NCBI GenBank assembly: GCA_017483945.1 | Contig: JAFUUE010000071.1 | Coordinates: 1 to 64,000 of the forward strand | Length of the DNA: 64,000 nucleotides | Origin: Paludibacteraceae bacterium | Lineage (GTDB): Bacteria > Bacteroidota > Bacteroidia > Bacteroidales > Paludibacteraceae | Direction of reading: 5' to 3' | Part shown: piece by piece, positions 36,001 to 43,207 of the stretch | Layout of the letters: every line of letters begins with the position of its first letter | Position numbering within the stretch: position 1 is the first letter of the stretch | Notes under the pieces: generated by a model | The model's database searches: none | What the model was told of the DNA's origin: nothing | What the model saw: the letters and a program-made list of their open reading frames with translations, nothing else | Made by a program: the position numbers and the translations under genes

Positions 36001-36183
36001 CCAGTTGCCGTCGAAGTCGGTGATTGTACCCGTCGTCGTTCCCGAGGCGATGATGTTCGCACCGATGATGGGCTCGCCATTCGCCTCTGTCACAACGCCC
36101 TTCACCGTCACTGACGCATACCCTTCCAGCCCCGTCAGGACGAGACATAGTAGCAATATACGCCGCAATGTTTTGTTTCTCAT
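33034..36183 (-). CDS. SusC/RagA-family TonB-dependent outer-membrane transporter
   Basis: 1049 residues starting at MRNKTLRRILLLC with a signal peptide. A carboxypeptidase-D-like domain (VTVKGVVTEANGEPIIGANI, TGTITDFDGNWEL) is followed by the TonB box region (EVVVVGFGTQKKESLTGSVA), the plug (MQGQVAGVIITR, LRGQ, SINFLKDGAAAIYGSRAAGGV-like motif) and a 22-strand barrel ending in VTVGVNLTF. It imports oligosaccharides across the outer membrane with TonB energy. First gene of the nine-gene minus-strand PUL and preceded by the promoter at 36215. A longer frame to 36249 is not used because it runs through that promoter. Confidence 0.97.
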   Translation of the reverse strand: MRNKTLRRILLLCLVLTGLEGYASVTVKGVVTEANGEPIIGANIIASGTTTGTITDFDGNWELEVESMNTLLQFSYIGMQTKELTAAAANGRTIILQEDAEVLEEVVVVGFGTQKKESLTGSVAVVSAQAFEGKGSLSSPLEAMQGQVAGVIITRSSSAPGDEGWSMNLRGQVSMNTTEPLIIIDGVAAGSVNEMRNLNPNDIESMNFLKDGAAAIYGSRAAGGVVLITTKSGKEGKVKVEYSGSVTTKLLGLQPTMMNNLQWAEGVMQTLENDHNTGHVWYTYAQLAQLYNGRYIDLTKSANPFGTAAFTDVADFVFSNTDWLGGLFGTGYSTQHNLSISGGSEKNTYRISIAYNYDGSNLRYGHNNNNRLNFRVNDTYKFTKDLSLTSQFAYSRQEQVVPTEIGSALTTSMPMPGLPMTALNGRPYAWGTWGSPVAKIEEGGDNRLSVGNISLNEALNYKITDWLDMNVSFGYTNNQAQRNTASYAIQYYNITGEIPTLLGPKQENSYYNQTHSRKDFISASGYFNAHKTFASAHTTSLTVGAQYEYEQYNYFGVQAKDVQPGIQTVNGAGDVTISQSSIYKYAIASVFARANYDYKGRYLIEANYRLDGSSKFLPENRWNSFGGVSVGWRMSEEEWMKTDWLSNLKLRYSYAQVGNQSGIGYYDGVQLYGIHSNEGVYVGDGLLSYIATNGTFASRVRTWERISNYNAAIDFGFSFGKHNISGTVEAFHKQNNNMLINVKKPATLGDNAPSANAGKFRDYGLDGQLNYDGRTGDWSYGIGGTVTWARNELVEYEGTSVRSSGYSSTQVGYGLNSLFGLRYGGKIQNEEQLEAYLGLYYPNNSIGMPSNLRVGDNMFYDENHDGVLDEKDYIYLGSDNPEISYSFNAHVSWKDLITVNVVFQGAGNRFVCRSAYDMNNWVVPFRGIYMNSTTSSIGRTWSTERPDAYYAPYTMDDNINRYNYQASSLTAQDGSYIRLKEVSLRLNMPRKWLGTQQAVSAVNLYVTGTDLWEHTKITDGFDPEAKLAKGGTAFYPFTRNVTVGVNLTF

Positions 36184-36214
36184 AATAAAAGGATTTATGA
36201 TTAGTTTTTTGATG

Positions 36215-36246
36215 CAAAGGTATAAAAAAGATGCGAATCCTCCAAG
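36215..36246 (-). promoter_or_regulatory. PUL promoter before susC
   Basis: TACCTTTG (36222-36215) and CTTG (36246-36243) are 20 nt apart, 32 nt before the ATG. The spacer to GH43 (36247-36415) shows no other clear site and no adjacent regulator gene. Confidence 0.65.
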
Positions 36247-36415
36247 CACTCGCGCGCCAAAACGGTCACACCCTTTTCATATCGTACACGTGGGTGTGTA
36301 TGTGCTTGATAACAAGACTATTCGTGCGTATTTTACGGCTGTCTCAAATAATTGACCGTTACAGAAGAAAGGCGTTATGGAGGGCGTTTCGGGCGGGTAG
36401 AAGAGGGAGGGGGAC

Positions 36416-36446
36416 TTGCAGGATTGGCTTTTTTTTCCTACCTTTG
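36416..36446 (+). promoter_or_regulatory. Promoter of the GH43 gene
   Basis: TTGC (36416-36419) and TACCTTTG (36439-36446), 19 nt apart, 28 nt before the ATG at 36475. It runs divergently from the PUL promoter. Confidence 0.65.
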
Positions 36447-36474
36447 CAGCAGAAATAACTTATTACTACGCGAT

Positions 36475-38133
36475 ATGAACAGGAAACCTTTCTTCACTCT
36501 GTGTATGATGCTGACGGTGTTGTGTCTGACGCCGTCTGTTGCGGCAGGTGCTGCTGCGGTGAGTTACACCAATCCCATTCTGCCCTACGACTATTCCGAC
36601 CCCGACGTGTGCCGCGTGGGGGACACGTACCTGATGACCTCGTCGTCCTTCAACAACGTGCCGGGTCTGCAGATACTGGCCTCCAAGGACCTGCTGCACT
36701 GGGAGATAGTGGATGCCGCTATCCGCTACCGGGTGCCCGGCTACGGCGAGGGCGAGCCGCTGTTAGGACGCATGGTGTGGGCACCGGCTATCCGCGAGCA
36801 CGACGGGCGTATATACATCTACTACGGAGACCCGGACCGCGGTATCTACTGTATCCGCAGCGGGCAGTTGCCGGAGACGGGTGAGTTGCGGTTCCCGTTA
36901 GAGTGGGAAGAGGCGGTGCTGGTCATGCCTGCCAAGGGCTATATTGACCCGTGCCCGCTGTGGGATGAGGACGGCCGCGTATGGCTCTGCCACGCGATGG
37001 CGGGCAGCCGCGCCGGTTTCAAGAGTGTTATCCTGGTGGCAGAGTTGACCGCCGACGGACTGAGCGTGAAGACCCCGAGCCGCATCGTCTTTGACGGCCA
37101 CGAGGAGCACCCCACCAGCGAGGGGCCGAAGCTGTACAAACGCAACGGCTACTACTACATCATGCACCCCGCGGGAGGCGTCAAGGAGGGGTGGCAGGTG
37201 GTGCAGCGTAGCCGTACTATCTATGGCCCCTATGAGTTGCGCGTTGTGTTGGCGCAGGGCAAGACCGCCATCAACGGCCCGCACCAGGGCGCATGGGTGG
37301 AGACACCCGAGGGGGATAGTTGGTTCTTCCATTTCCAGGATGTCGGCGTAGCCGGGCGTCTGGTGCACCTGCAGCCTGTGCGCTGGGTGGACGACTGGCC
37401 GCTCATGGGGTCGAGTGTCTCGGCGCCCAAGCAGACATGCGGCGAGCCGCTGACGCACTACGGTCACCCGCGCCGCGGTGAGCGGACATGGGCTAACATG
37501 GCGCATCGGGACGAGTTTGACCAAGCGCAGTTAGGTTGGGACTGGCAGTTCGCAGGAGGGTATATCGACCCGCGGTGGTACTTCTGCCATCGGGCGGAGA
37601 GCCTGCTGCGCCTGTACAGCTTCCCCCGCACGGAGGAGATGATACCCAACATGCTGCTGCAGAAGATACCCGCAGTCGCGTTCACCGCCACGGCGCGCGT
37701 GCGCTTCTGCCCCAACCCCGTCGAGTCGATGCGTGGGGCGGAGCAGGCCGGCATGGTCGTGTTCGGACGGCAGTCGTTCACGGCAGAGGCACCGGCGGAC
37801 GGCCGGTGGGTGCAGCTGCGTCTGCAGATGGACGAGCATCAGCGAGGGCAGTTCTATATGGGAGTAGAAAGTCAAAAGTCGAAAGTCGAAAGCGAGGTGG
37901 AGCACTCCCATAAAAATCGCGGGCGAGCCGCCCGCGTCCCAGGTGGGTCCGATGTCGAGGATGGGCTGCAACATTCCCCAGAGGTGGAGTGGAAGGCTGT
38001 CGGTGAGCCGTTCCAGGCCGTGGAGGGCTACTGGATAGGTGCGCAGGTGGGGCTGTTCTGCACCCGTGACCATCGGCCGATTAACGACGGCGGATGGCTG
38101 GATGTGGACTGGTTTGAGATAACGATTCAGTAG
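36475..38133 (+). CDS. GH43-family glycoside hydrolase
   Basis: About 552 residues from MNRKPFFTLC with a signal peptide. The five-bladed propeller shows the catalytic base Asp in YSDPDVCRVGDTYLM, the transition-state Asp in YIDPCPLWDEDG and the acid Glu in TSEGPKLYKRNGYYY; NGPHQGAWV is also typical. A C-terminal beta-sandwich follows. GH43 enzymes are mostly beta-xylosidases or alpha-L-arabinofuranosidases, consistent with an arabinose- or xylose-bearing substrate for the adjacent PUL. About 40 residues (roughly 462-500) inside the C-terminal domain derive from two repeat families: VESQKSKVESE (7-nt) and HKNRGRAARVPGG (palindromic element). The frame is kept. Confidence 0.9.
   Translation: MNRKPFFTLCMMLTVLCLTPSVAAGAAAVSYTNPILPYDYSDPDVCRVGDTYLMTSSSFNNVPGLQILASKDLLHWEIVDAAIRYRVPGYGEGEPLLGRMVWAPAIREHDGRIYIYYGDPDRGIYCIRSGQLPETGELRFPLEWEEAVLVMPAKGYIDPCPLWDEDGRVWLCHAMAGSRAGFKSVILVAELTADGLSVKTPSRIVFDGHEEHPTSEGPKLYKRNGYYYIMHPAGGVKEGWQVVQRSRTIYGPYELRVVLAQGKTAINGPHQGAWVETPEGDSWFFHFQDVGVAGRLVHLQPVRWVDDWPLMGSSVSAPKQTCGEPLTHYGHPRRGERTWANMAHRDEFDQAQLGWDWQFAGGYIDPRWYFCHRAESLLRLYSFPRTEEMIPNMLLQKIPAVAFTATARVRFCPNPVESMRGAEQAGMVVFGRQSFTAEAPADGRWVQLRLQMDEHQRGQFYMGVESQKSKVESEVEHSHKNRGRAARVPGGSDVEDGLQHSPEVEWKAVGEPFQAVEGYWIGAQVGLFCTRDHRPINDGGWLDVDWFEITIQ
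37866..37942. repeat. 7-nt array plus hairpin element inside GH43
   Basis: GTCGAAA-type units (37866-37893) are followed by the palindromic element (37917-37942) in the orientation whose T-run is on the antisense strand, so it would not terminate GH43 transcription. Confidence 0.9.
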
Positions 38134-38173
38134 GATTATTCCATACGCCTGTCGGACAGGGTGTTACTACTCT

Positions 38174-38258
38174 CAGCTCTGTTCCAGCTCTGTTCCAGGT
38201 CTGTTTCAGGTTCGTTTGCCGGTAGGGACCGATACCTGACCGTTACCTGAGGGTAGCG
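38174..38258. repeat. 11-nt arrays between convergent genes
   Basis: GTTCCAGCTCT to GTTTCAGGTTC units followed by two to three CGTTACCTGAC units. These are the same two families as at 9.0 and 18.6 kb. Confidence 0.85.
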
Positions 38259-38264
38259 GTCAGG

Positions 38265-39794
38265 TCAGCGTAGGATTTTCTGCCCGGGTCGGAGGATGAC
38301 GCCGCGGTAGTTGTCGCGGACGGGGCGTCCCAGCAGGTCGTATCCCTGTGCGTCGGGGTCGGAGGTGTGCATGGCCTCCGGCAGGGTCTGCAGGCCCGTA
38401 GCGCTACCCGGGACCACCGTGACGGTGGCGCCGAGGTCGTTCATGCCGGTAGTATCGTCCCATACGCCGGTGTTAGCGAAACGCACCGCGTAGCGTGGGT
38501 CGGCCGCCAAGGAGGGATAGGCGTCGGGCAAGTGGAGGTAGAGGTGGTAGGTGCCGACGGGCAGGTCGGCCGGCACGGTCAGTTGTTCGCTGATGGTCGT
38601 GACGGCATCGTTGGGCAGCCACCGCCGCGGGTCGGATGTGAGGGGCAGCGAGCGGGTGACGGTGCCGTTGCGGAGCACCAGATAGGCGGTGCGTGCGTTA
38701 TAGAGCGGTGCATAGCCCGTGTTGCGCACCTGCATGCTGACGGCGAGTGTCTCGCCCTGTGCGACCCGGTCGGCATAGGTGCCGCTGATGAGTTGGTAAC
38801 GGTAGCCCATCCGTCGGTTGAGGTTGTCGAAGATGCCGCTCGAGCGCCAGCGGTCGGTCACCGCCGTAGCGTACTCCTCGCCGCAGAACGTCCAGTGGTA
38901 GGTGCTCATCTCGGACTCAGTCTGGGTATAGACCTTCTTGGCCAGCGACGAACTCTCCACATTGGTCTCTCCGCCGTTGGGGACGTAGAGCGTCTCTGCG
39001 GCTATGTAGCGGCGCAGTACGGGGTCGTCGTCCGGTCCGTCGCCGTCGCGTCCGTAGGTGCCCTCGTTGCCGTACTTATTGAGGAAAGCGTCGTTGTGGT
39101 GGCCGAGCCGTGCGCGGTCGGTGCCGGTGAAGGCCTCGGCGACGGTCAGTGTGTCCTCGTCGCCGAAGTACTGTATCTTGATGAGGGGGTAGCGCGTGAG
39201 CAGGAAGCGGTCCTGCGGGCAGGCGTCAAGCAGAGCCGTCAGCACGGCGCGGCGGTCGGCGGTCAGTTGTTGGGTCTCGTTGCCGAAGTTGTTGCTGTAG
39301 TACCACTCGCCCCATACGCCTACGAAGCCTGCCTCGAGCACGTATATGACGTCCGCATTGGCGGCCAGGTGGGGCTTGAGTTGGGCTATATGAGCCAGCA
39401 CGCGCGCCCGTCCGGCGTCGTTCTTGTCATTCTCGTCCTCGGTGTAGGCAAAGCGCAGCACGCACTTGAACCCCTTGTCGCGCAGCACCTGCATGTCGTC
39501 GTCGAAGCCCTGCAGCATGGCGGCACTCAGCGCGCCGGAGCGGTAGGCGCCGAGGTTATAGAGGAGCATGACCAGTGTCTCCGTTTGGCGTGTGCCCTCG
39601 TCGTCGAAGAAGTCTTCGTGGCGCCCCAGCAGCAGGTGCGGGCGGCTGTCGGTGACGGCTCCGTTGAGCTCGTTGGTGAAGCCTCGTTCGGGGTTGCGGA
39701 AGATGGTGGTGTTGTCGGGCGTGTAGGTCACGGTCACGGCGGACAGGCGAAGCCCGAAGAGCAGGGCGGTGAGCAGGAGAAGAGGGCGTTTCAT
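38265..39794 (-). CDS. DUF4874/DUF4832 secreted protein
   Basis: 509 residues with signal peptide MKRPLLLLTALLFGLRLSA. The DUF4874 part contains FRNPERGFTNEL, RDKGFKCVLRFAYTEDEND and the TIM-barrel-like VLEAGFVGVWGEWYYSNNFG; DUF4832 follows (RMGYRYQLISGTY, NTGYAPLYNARTAYLVL). These domains look like a glycoside-hydrolase-type barrel plus beta-sandwich, but no activity is established. The end YDLLGRPVRDNYRGVIL is the kind of C-terminal motif found in secreted Bacteroidetes proteins. It shares an operon with the outer-membrane protein upstream (40-nt gap). Confidence 0.85.
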   Translation of the reverse strand: MKRPLLLLTALLFGLRLSAVTVTYTPDNTTIFRNPERGFTNELNGAVTDSRPHLLLGRHEDFFDDEGTRQTETLVMLLYNLGAYRSGALSAAMLQGFDDDMQVLRDKGFKCVLRFAYTEDENDKNDAGRARVLAHIAQLKPHLAANADVIYVLEAGFVGVWGEWYYSNNFGNETQQLTADRRAVLTALLDACPQDRFLLTRYPLIKIQYFGDEDTLTVAEAFTGTDRARLGHHNDAFLNKYGNEGTYGRDGDGPDDDPVLRRYIAAETLYVPNGGETNVESSSLAKKVYTQTESEMSTYHWTFCGEEYATAVTDRWRSSGIFDNLNRRMGYRYQLISGTYADRVAQGETLAVSMQVRNTGYAPLYNARTAYLVLRNGTVTRSLPLTSDPRRWLPNDAVTTISEQLTVPADLPVGTYHLYLHLPDAYPSLAADPRYAVRFANTGVWDDTTGMNDLGATVTVVPGSATGLQTLPEAMHTSDPDAQGYDLLGRPVRDNYRGVILRPGQKILR

Positions 39795-39834
39795 GGCGGG
39801 TGGGTGGGATGTCAGGATTTATAGAGTTCCGGGG

Positions 39835-41262
39835 TTATATTCTGACTCCGAGGCCGGCGGCGACGAACTCGGCCTTCATGATATGCAGTTTGAGTCCCAG
39901 TTGGACGAACAAGTGGTCGGTGACGAGGTACTTGAGTGTGAGTCGCTGGTAGCACCATCCGTCCTGGTAGGTGCTGGCGCGTGTGGGGTCGTAGGCGTAG
40001 AAGAGTCCGCGGTTGAGGGGCTGTCCTCCGTTGGCGGCGACCTCCTTGTAGGGCTCGAGGTTCTTGACGGGGTCGAGGACGTAGAAGCCGACATGGTAGC
40101 CGACGCTGAGGCGGCCGACGGTGAACTCCGGCTGCAGGCTCACGCCGAGGCGGAAGCAGTTGTCCACGCGGCTCTCGCTGAGGTAGGTCTTGCCGAAGAA
40201 GGTCTGCGGTGCGTCGGGGTTGGCGGCGCCGAACTCGTCACAGACGGCGGCGTAGGCGCCATCGTAGAACATGTCCACGCCGAGTCCTAACTTGAATATA
40301 CTGAGCGGTATCCAGTGGGCTGCCAGGCTGACATCCGCCACGCCGAACAGCCACGGGTTACCCGTCCGTCCGCGGTCGCGATAATAGACCGAGCGCACGC
40401 CTCCCGCCGCACTCAGTTCCACGTCCCAGCGTTTGTCCACGCCGTCCCACAGCCGCCGCGGCACTGCCGTCTCGGGTGTCTCCGATGCCACCTCTGCGGC
40501 ATGCGGCGTGTAGGCCACGCCCACCTCGGCGTTGAACATGTTATAGCCGCCGTTGGGCGTCAGCACGCTGCCGTTGGACAGGTGTTGCCACCCGCCCGCA
40601 AGGGTCACCGCCCAGCCGTCGCGTATGGGGAAATCCATGTACAGACCGCCGTTGATGAAGGCGTTGACCACGCTGCCGATGCTGATGTTCGCCACCTGCT
40701 GCCCGTCCACGTTGTAGGCCTGCCAGCGGTAGGCGTCCGGCACGGTGTTGGCGTAGCGGCGGTCGGCGAAGGCCAATCCCACGCCCGGGCGCAGGCCGAA
40801 GATGAAATGCGGTGTGTGGACGAGGGGGATGCTGAGGTAGGTCCATGTGGCGACGGCGTTGCCGAGGTAGCGGTCCTGCCCGAGGTTGAGGTAGGTGACG
40901 GCGACGCCGATGGAGGCGTTGTTCCACTGCTGCAGAGCCCCGCCGTCGGGGTTGCCTGTCCGCCTGCCGAGGCGTAGTCTCTGCGTCGGCAGAAACTCCA
41001 CCGCCGCCGTCCCGCCGAGCACGACGGGGCGGTCCATGGTCAGTCCCTGCATGGTCTGCGTGCCGGCAATCTTATCGTCCCGGTTGAGCCATCCGGCCGT
41101 GCCGGACAGACGGTACTGCAGGCGGAGGGGAGGGGGAGTTTGACTAGACGGACTAGTCAGACTAGATGGACTAGTTGGAATAGATACTGCTATATCCTGC
41201 GCTTGTGCCGTGCATAGGCACAGCGCAAGCATCACCGTTACTATACCGTCAGAGTGCTTCAT
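39835..41262 (-). CDS. PagL-like outer-membrane lipid A acyl hydrolase candidate
   Basis: 475 residues with signal peptide ending AQAQD. The middle resembles lipid A 3-O-deacylases/acyloxyacyl hydrolases: YLNLGQDRYLGNAVATWTYL, FGLRPGVGLAFADRRYA and the catalytic-type His-Ser motif GWQHLSNGSVLTPNGG (about residue 218). Both ends of the middle and the C-terminal part are rich in alternating hydrophobic strands ending in GLGVRI, as in a beta-barrel. It is longer than simple PagL and may carry a second barrel-like domain (about 260-475). Residues about 27-41 (PTSPSSLTSPSSQTP) are from a 9-nt repeat just after the signal peptide. Confidence 0.7.
   Translation of the reverse strand: MKHSDGIVTVMLALCLCTAQAQDIAVSIPTSPSSLTSPSSQTPPPLRLQYRLSGTAGWLNRDDKIAGTQTMQGLTMDRPVVLGGTAAVEFLPTQRLRLGRRTGNPDGGALQQWNNASIGVAVTYLNLGQDRYLGNAVATWTYLSIPLVHTPHFIFGLRPGVGLAFADRRYANTVPDAYRWQAYNVDGQQVANISIGSVVNAFINGGLYMDFPIRDGWAVTLAGGWQHLSNGSVLTPNGGYNMFNAEVGVAYTPHAAEVASETPETAVPRRLWDGVDKRWDVELSAAGGVRSVYYRDRGRTGNPWLFGVADVSLAAHWIPLSIFKLGLGVDMFYDGAYAAVCDEFGAANPDAPQTFFGKTYLSESRVDNCFRLGVSLQPEFTVGRLSVGYHVGFYVLDPVKNLEPYKEVAANGGQPLNRGLFYAYDPTRASTYQDGWCYQRLTLKYLVTDHLFVQLGLKLHIMKAEFVAAGLGVRI
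41141..41184. repeat. 9-nt repeat (GACTAGTCA) in the PagL-like gene
   Basis: About five units; 9 nt keeps the frame, giving a Ser/Pro/Thr linker. A related TAGTC-rich array lies at 58281. Confidence 0.85.
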
Positions 41263-41296
41263 TGTGATCAGACGTGCTATACTTGTTATGCGCCGA

Positions 41297-41328
41297 CAAA
41301 GGTACTGCTTTTCCGGCGTATATGCAAG
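41297..41328 (-). promoter_or_regulatory. Promoter of the PagL-like/DUF4832 operon
   Basis: TACCTTTG (41304-41297) and CTTG (41328-41325), 20 nt apart, 35 nt before the ATG. Confidence 0.65.
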
Positions 41329-41398
41329 GATGGGGTGTGGATTTTTTGACGGAAAGTGTGTAAAAATGCGATGTGACTATTATAATTGTCCACCCGCG

Positions 41399-41430
41399 CT
41401 TGCGTATGTCGGGGATTATTAGTATCTTTG
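41399..41430 (+). promoter_or_regulatory. Orphan promoter pointing at a gene remnant
   Basis: CTTG (41399-41402) and TATCTTTG (41423-41430), 20 nt apart. Downstream there is only the 13-codon stub at 41542, then the oppositely oriented ATPase. Confidence 0.6.
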
Positions 41431-41510
41431 TAGTCCGATACGTAGAATGGATGAGTATGAATACGCAAACTTACGTTCTATGGGCAAGGAAAATAAGACT
41501 GCGGATTGAG

Positions 41511-41583
41511 ACTGATTTTTACTAACTTAAATTTACCTTTAATGAAGTATGCGTACCGTAGGGACATTATGTCCCCCTTGTGA
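41511..41583 (+). pseudogene. Leader and start remnant of a surface-protein gene
   Basis: 41511-41537 is a 27-bp exact match to the leader directly before the 1964-aa gene (43178-43204). It is followed by ATG at 41542 and 13 codons (MKYAYRRDIMSPL) before a stop; these weakly parallel the real gene start (MKHTIFRGLVSRL), and the DNA AGGGACATTATGTCCC parallels AGGGGCTTAGTGTCCC. Best read as the orphaned 5' end left when the ATPase cassette was inserted, or as a remnant of a tandem paralogue. The rest of 41584-41674 holds a small hairpin (GGCTCG/CGAGCC, 41618-41640) past the ATPase stop. Confidence 0.55.
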
Positions 41584-41674
41584 GTTATGGTGGACTGAAT
41601 TAATATAGAACAGCAGTGGCTCGCTGCTTAACAACGAGCCGAGGATCTTTGAGATACTGAAAATGAGAGAAACC

Positions 41675-42964
41675 TTAGTCTCGTAAGCAGCCGATAGGAA
41701 TGATATAGACCCCATCGTTGCGGCGGTAACCGTACATGCCTCCGGTGAGAACAATCAGTAAATCCGGTTCGCGTATGAGCATTTGCTGCTCGTTGCGGTT
41801 ATGCTCGCGTATGAGTTCTTGCAGTTTGAGTAAATGCGCGGCTCCGTCTTCAATCTCTTTGCTACCGAGTTTGCATTCAATGAGGGCATACCTCCCATCG
41901 TCAAGATGCAGAACGATATCAGCTTCCAAACCGTAGCGGTCGTTGTAATACGCCACCTCGGAGTACAATCCTGTAGTATATGCTTTGAGATCGCGGATGC
42001 ATAGTTGTTCAAAAATAAAGCCGAACGTCTTCAGTTGCATGAGCAAAGACTCGGGTGTAAGACCCAGTAAGGCAACTGCGATAGACGGATCGCAAAAAGC
42101 ACGTTTGACTCCGCTACGTATAGTCGTTTTGCTTCTGATAGCCGGGCACCATGCATCTATATCATTGATAACGAAGAGTCTTTCCAGAGCATTTACGTAT
42201 TCATCGAATGTCGTACGTGAACATTCCACTTTGTCCGAAGCGACTACGTCTTGCAGCATGCCGGTTGTTTTTGCCAGTGTGGAGATGTTGCGGGCATAGG
42301 AACGTAATATTTGTTTTGTCAATTTCGGATTACGCTGAATATCGTCGATAGTGGATATATCTGTGTCGCAAACCGATTGCACATATTGATGAGCGGTAGC
42401 CAGCGCGACTTTTCTGTTGGATGCCATAACAGCCGCCGGCCATCCGCCGCGGCAGGCAGCGTAGATGAGTTGTTCTATGGTCAGTTGGCTGACTGCTTCC
42501 AACTCCATGTACGGGTTGTTAAAGAGTTGCTTAAGGCTGACTGAACCGTTGCTTTCGCGCGACTCCCAAAGACTCATTGGCAGCATCCTCATTCGTGCGA
42601 TACGGCCTGTTCCGGAATGGTGAATATTCTTTCTCTGTACAGAGTTAGAGCCTGTGAGTATAAACTGTCCGACGGCATGACGACTATCTACCATCGTACG
42701 AACGGCATCCCATATAACGGGAAAATCCTGCCATTCATCAATCAGCCTTGGCGTATCGCCCTGAAGGAGAAGAGACGGACGGTTGGCTGCCAGAGCGGCA
42801 TAGTTGTCCCGCATGTCCGGGTCTTGCAGTTTGATAACCGATTGGGCGTATTGTTCCGCTGTGGTCGTTTTGCCGCACCATTTGGGACCTTCTATTAGTA
42901 CGGCTCCCATTGCTTCTAATAACAACTGAAGTTGGCTGTCCGATACGCGATGATAATACTCCAT
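41675..42964 (-). CDS. AAA_14/DUF4143-type ATPase
   Basis: 429 residues. Walker A is EGPKWCGKTTTAEQ (about 25-38), Walker B is PRLIDEWQDFP, the sensor is FILTGSNSV, and the C-terminal DUF4143 portion has the restriction-endonuclease-like EVAYYNDRYGLEADIVLHLDDGRYALIECKLG. This pair of domains is widespread and of unknown function, common in mobile islands. Bases are AT-richer than the flanks. It lies between two copies of a 27-bp leader sequence, opposite in direction to the genes around it, which suggests it was inserted as a unit. Confidence 0.9.
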   Translation of the reverse strand: MEYYHRVSDSQLQLLLEAMGAVLIEGPKWCGKTTTAEQYAQSVIKLQDPDMRDNYAALAANRPSLLLQGDTPRLIDEWQDFPVIWDAVRTMVDSRHAVGQFILTGSNSVQRKNIHHSGTGRIARMRMLPMSLWESRESNGSVSLKQLFNNPYMELEAVSQLTIEQLIYAACRGGWPAAVMASNRKVALATAHQYVQSVCDTDISTIDDIQRNPKLTKQILRSYARNISTLAKTTGMLQDVVASDKVECSRTTFDEYVNALERLFVINDIDAWCPAIRSKTTIRSGVKRAFCDPSIAVALLGLTPESLLMQLKTFGFIFEQLCIRDLKAYTTGLYSEVAYYNDRYGLEADIVLHLDDGRYALIECKLGSKEIEDGAAHLLKLQELIREHNRNEQQMLIREPDLLIVLTGGMYGYRRNDGVYIIPIGCLRD

Positions 42965-42989
42965 ATAACTAAGTTTTAGAAATCGGCTG

Positions 42990-43021
42990 CAAAGGTACTA
43001 AAAATAAATGATGTATGCAAG
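42990..43021 (-). promoter_or_regulatory. Promoter of the DUF4143-type ATPase
   Basis: TACCTTTG (42997-42990) and CTTG (43021-43018), 20 nt apart, 26 nt before the ATG. Confidence 0.65.
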
Positions 43022-43177
43022 TCGTTTTGAAAAAATGGGGCATTTTACTTGGAATATTTGGTGTGATTTACTTGGAAGTAATGCTGCAAAAGGAACAACA
43101 ATCGTTAGGAACTTCTTCTCATTTTCAAGCATAGCATAAGAATTGAATATAGCAAAATATAGCTAACTAACAATATA

Positions 43178-43204
43178 ACTGATTTTTACTAACTTAAATT
43201 TACC
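43178..43204 (+). repeat. 27-bp direct repeat, second copy (leader of surface protein)
   Basis: Identical to 41511-41537. It lies 3 nt before the ATG of the giant gene. No TAnnTTTG box is seen between 43022 and 43177, so the giant gene has no obvious promoter of its own. Confidence 0.85.
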
Positions 43205-43207
43205 AGT

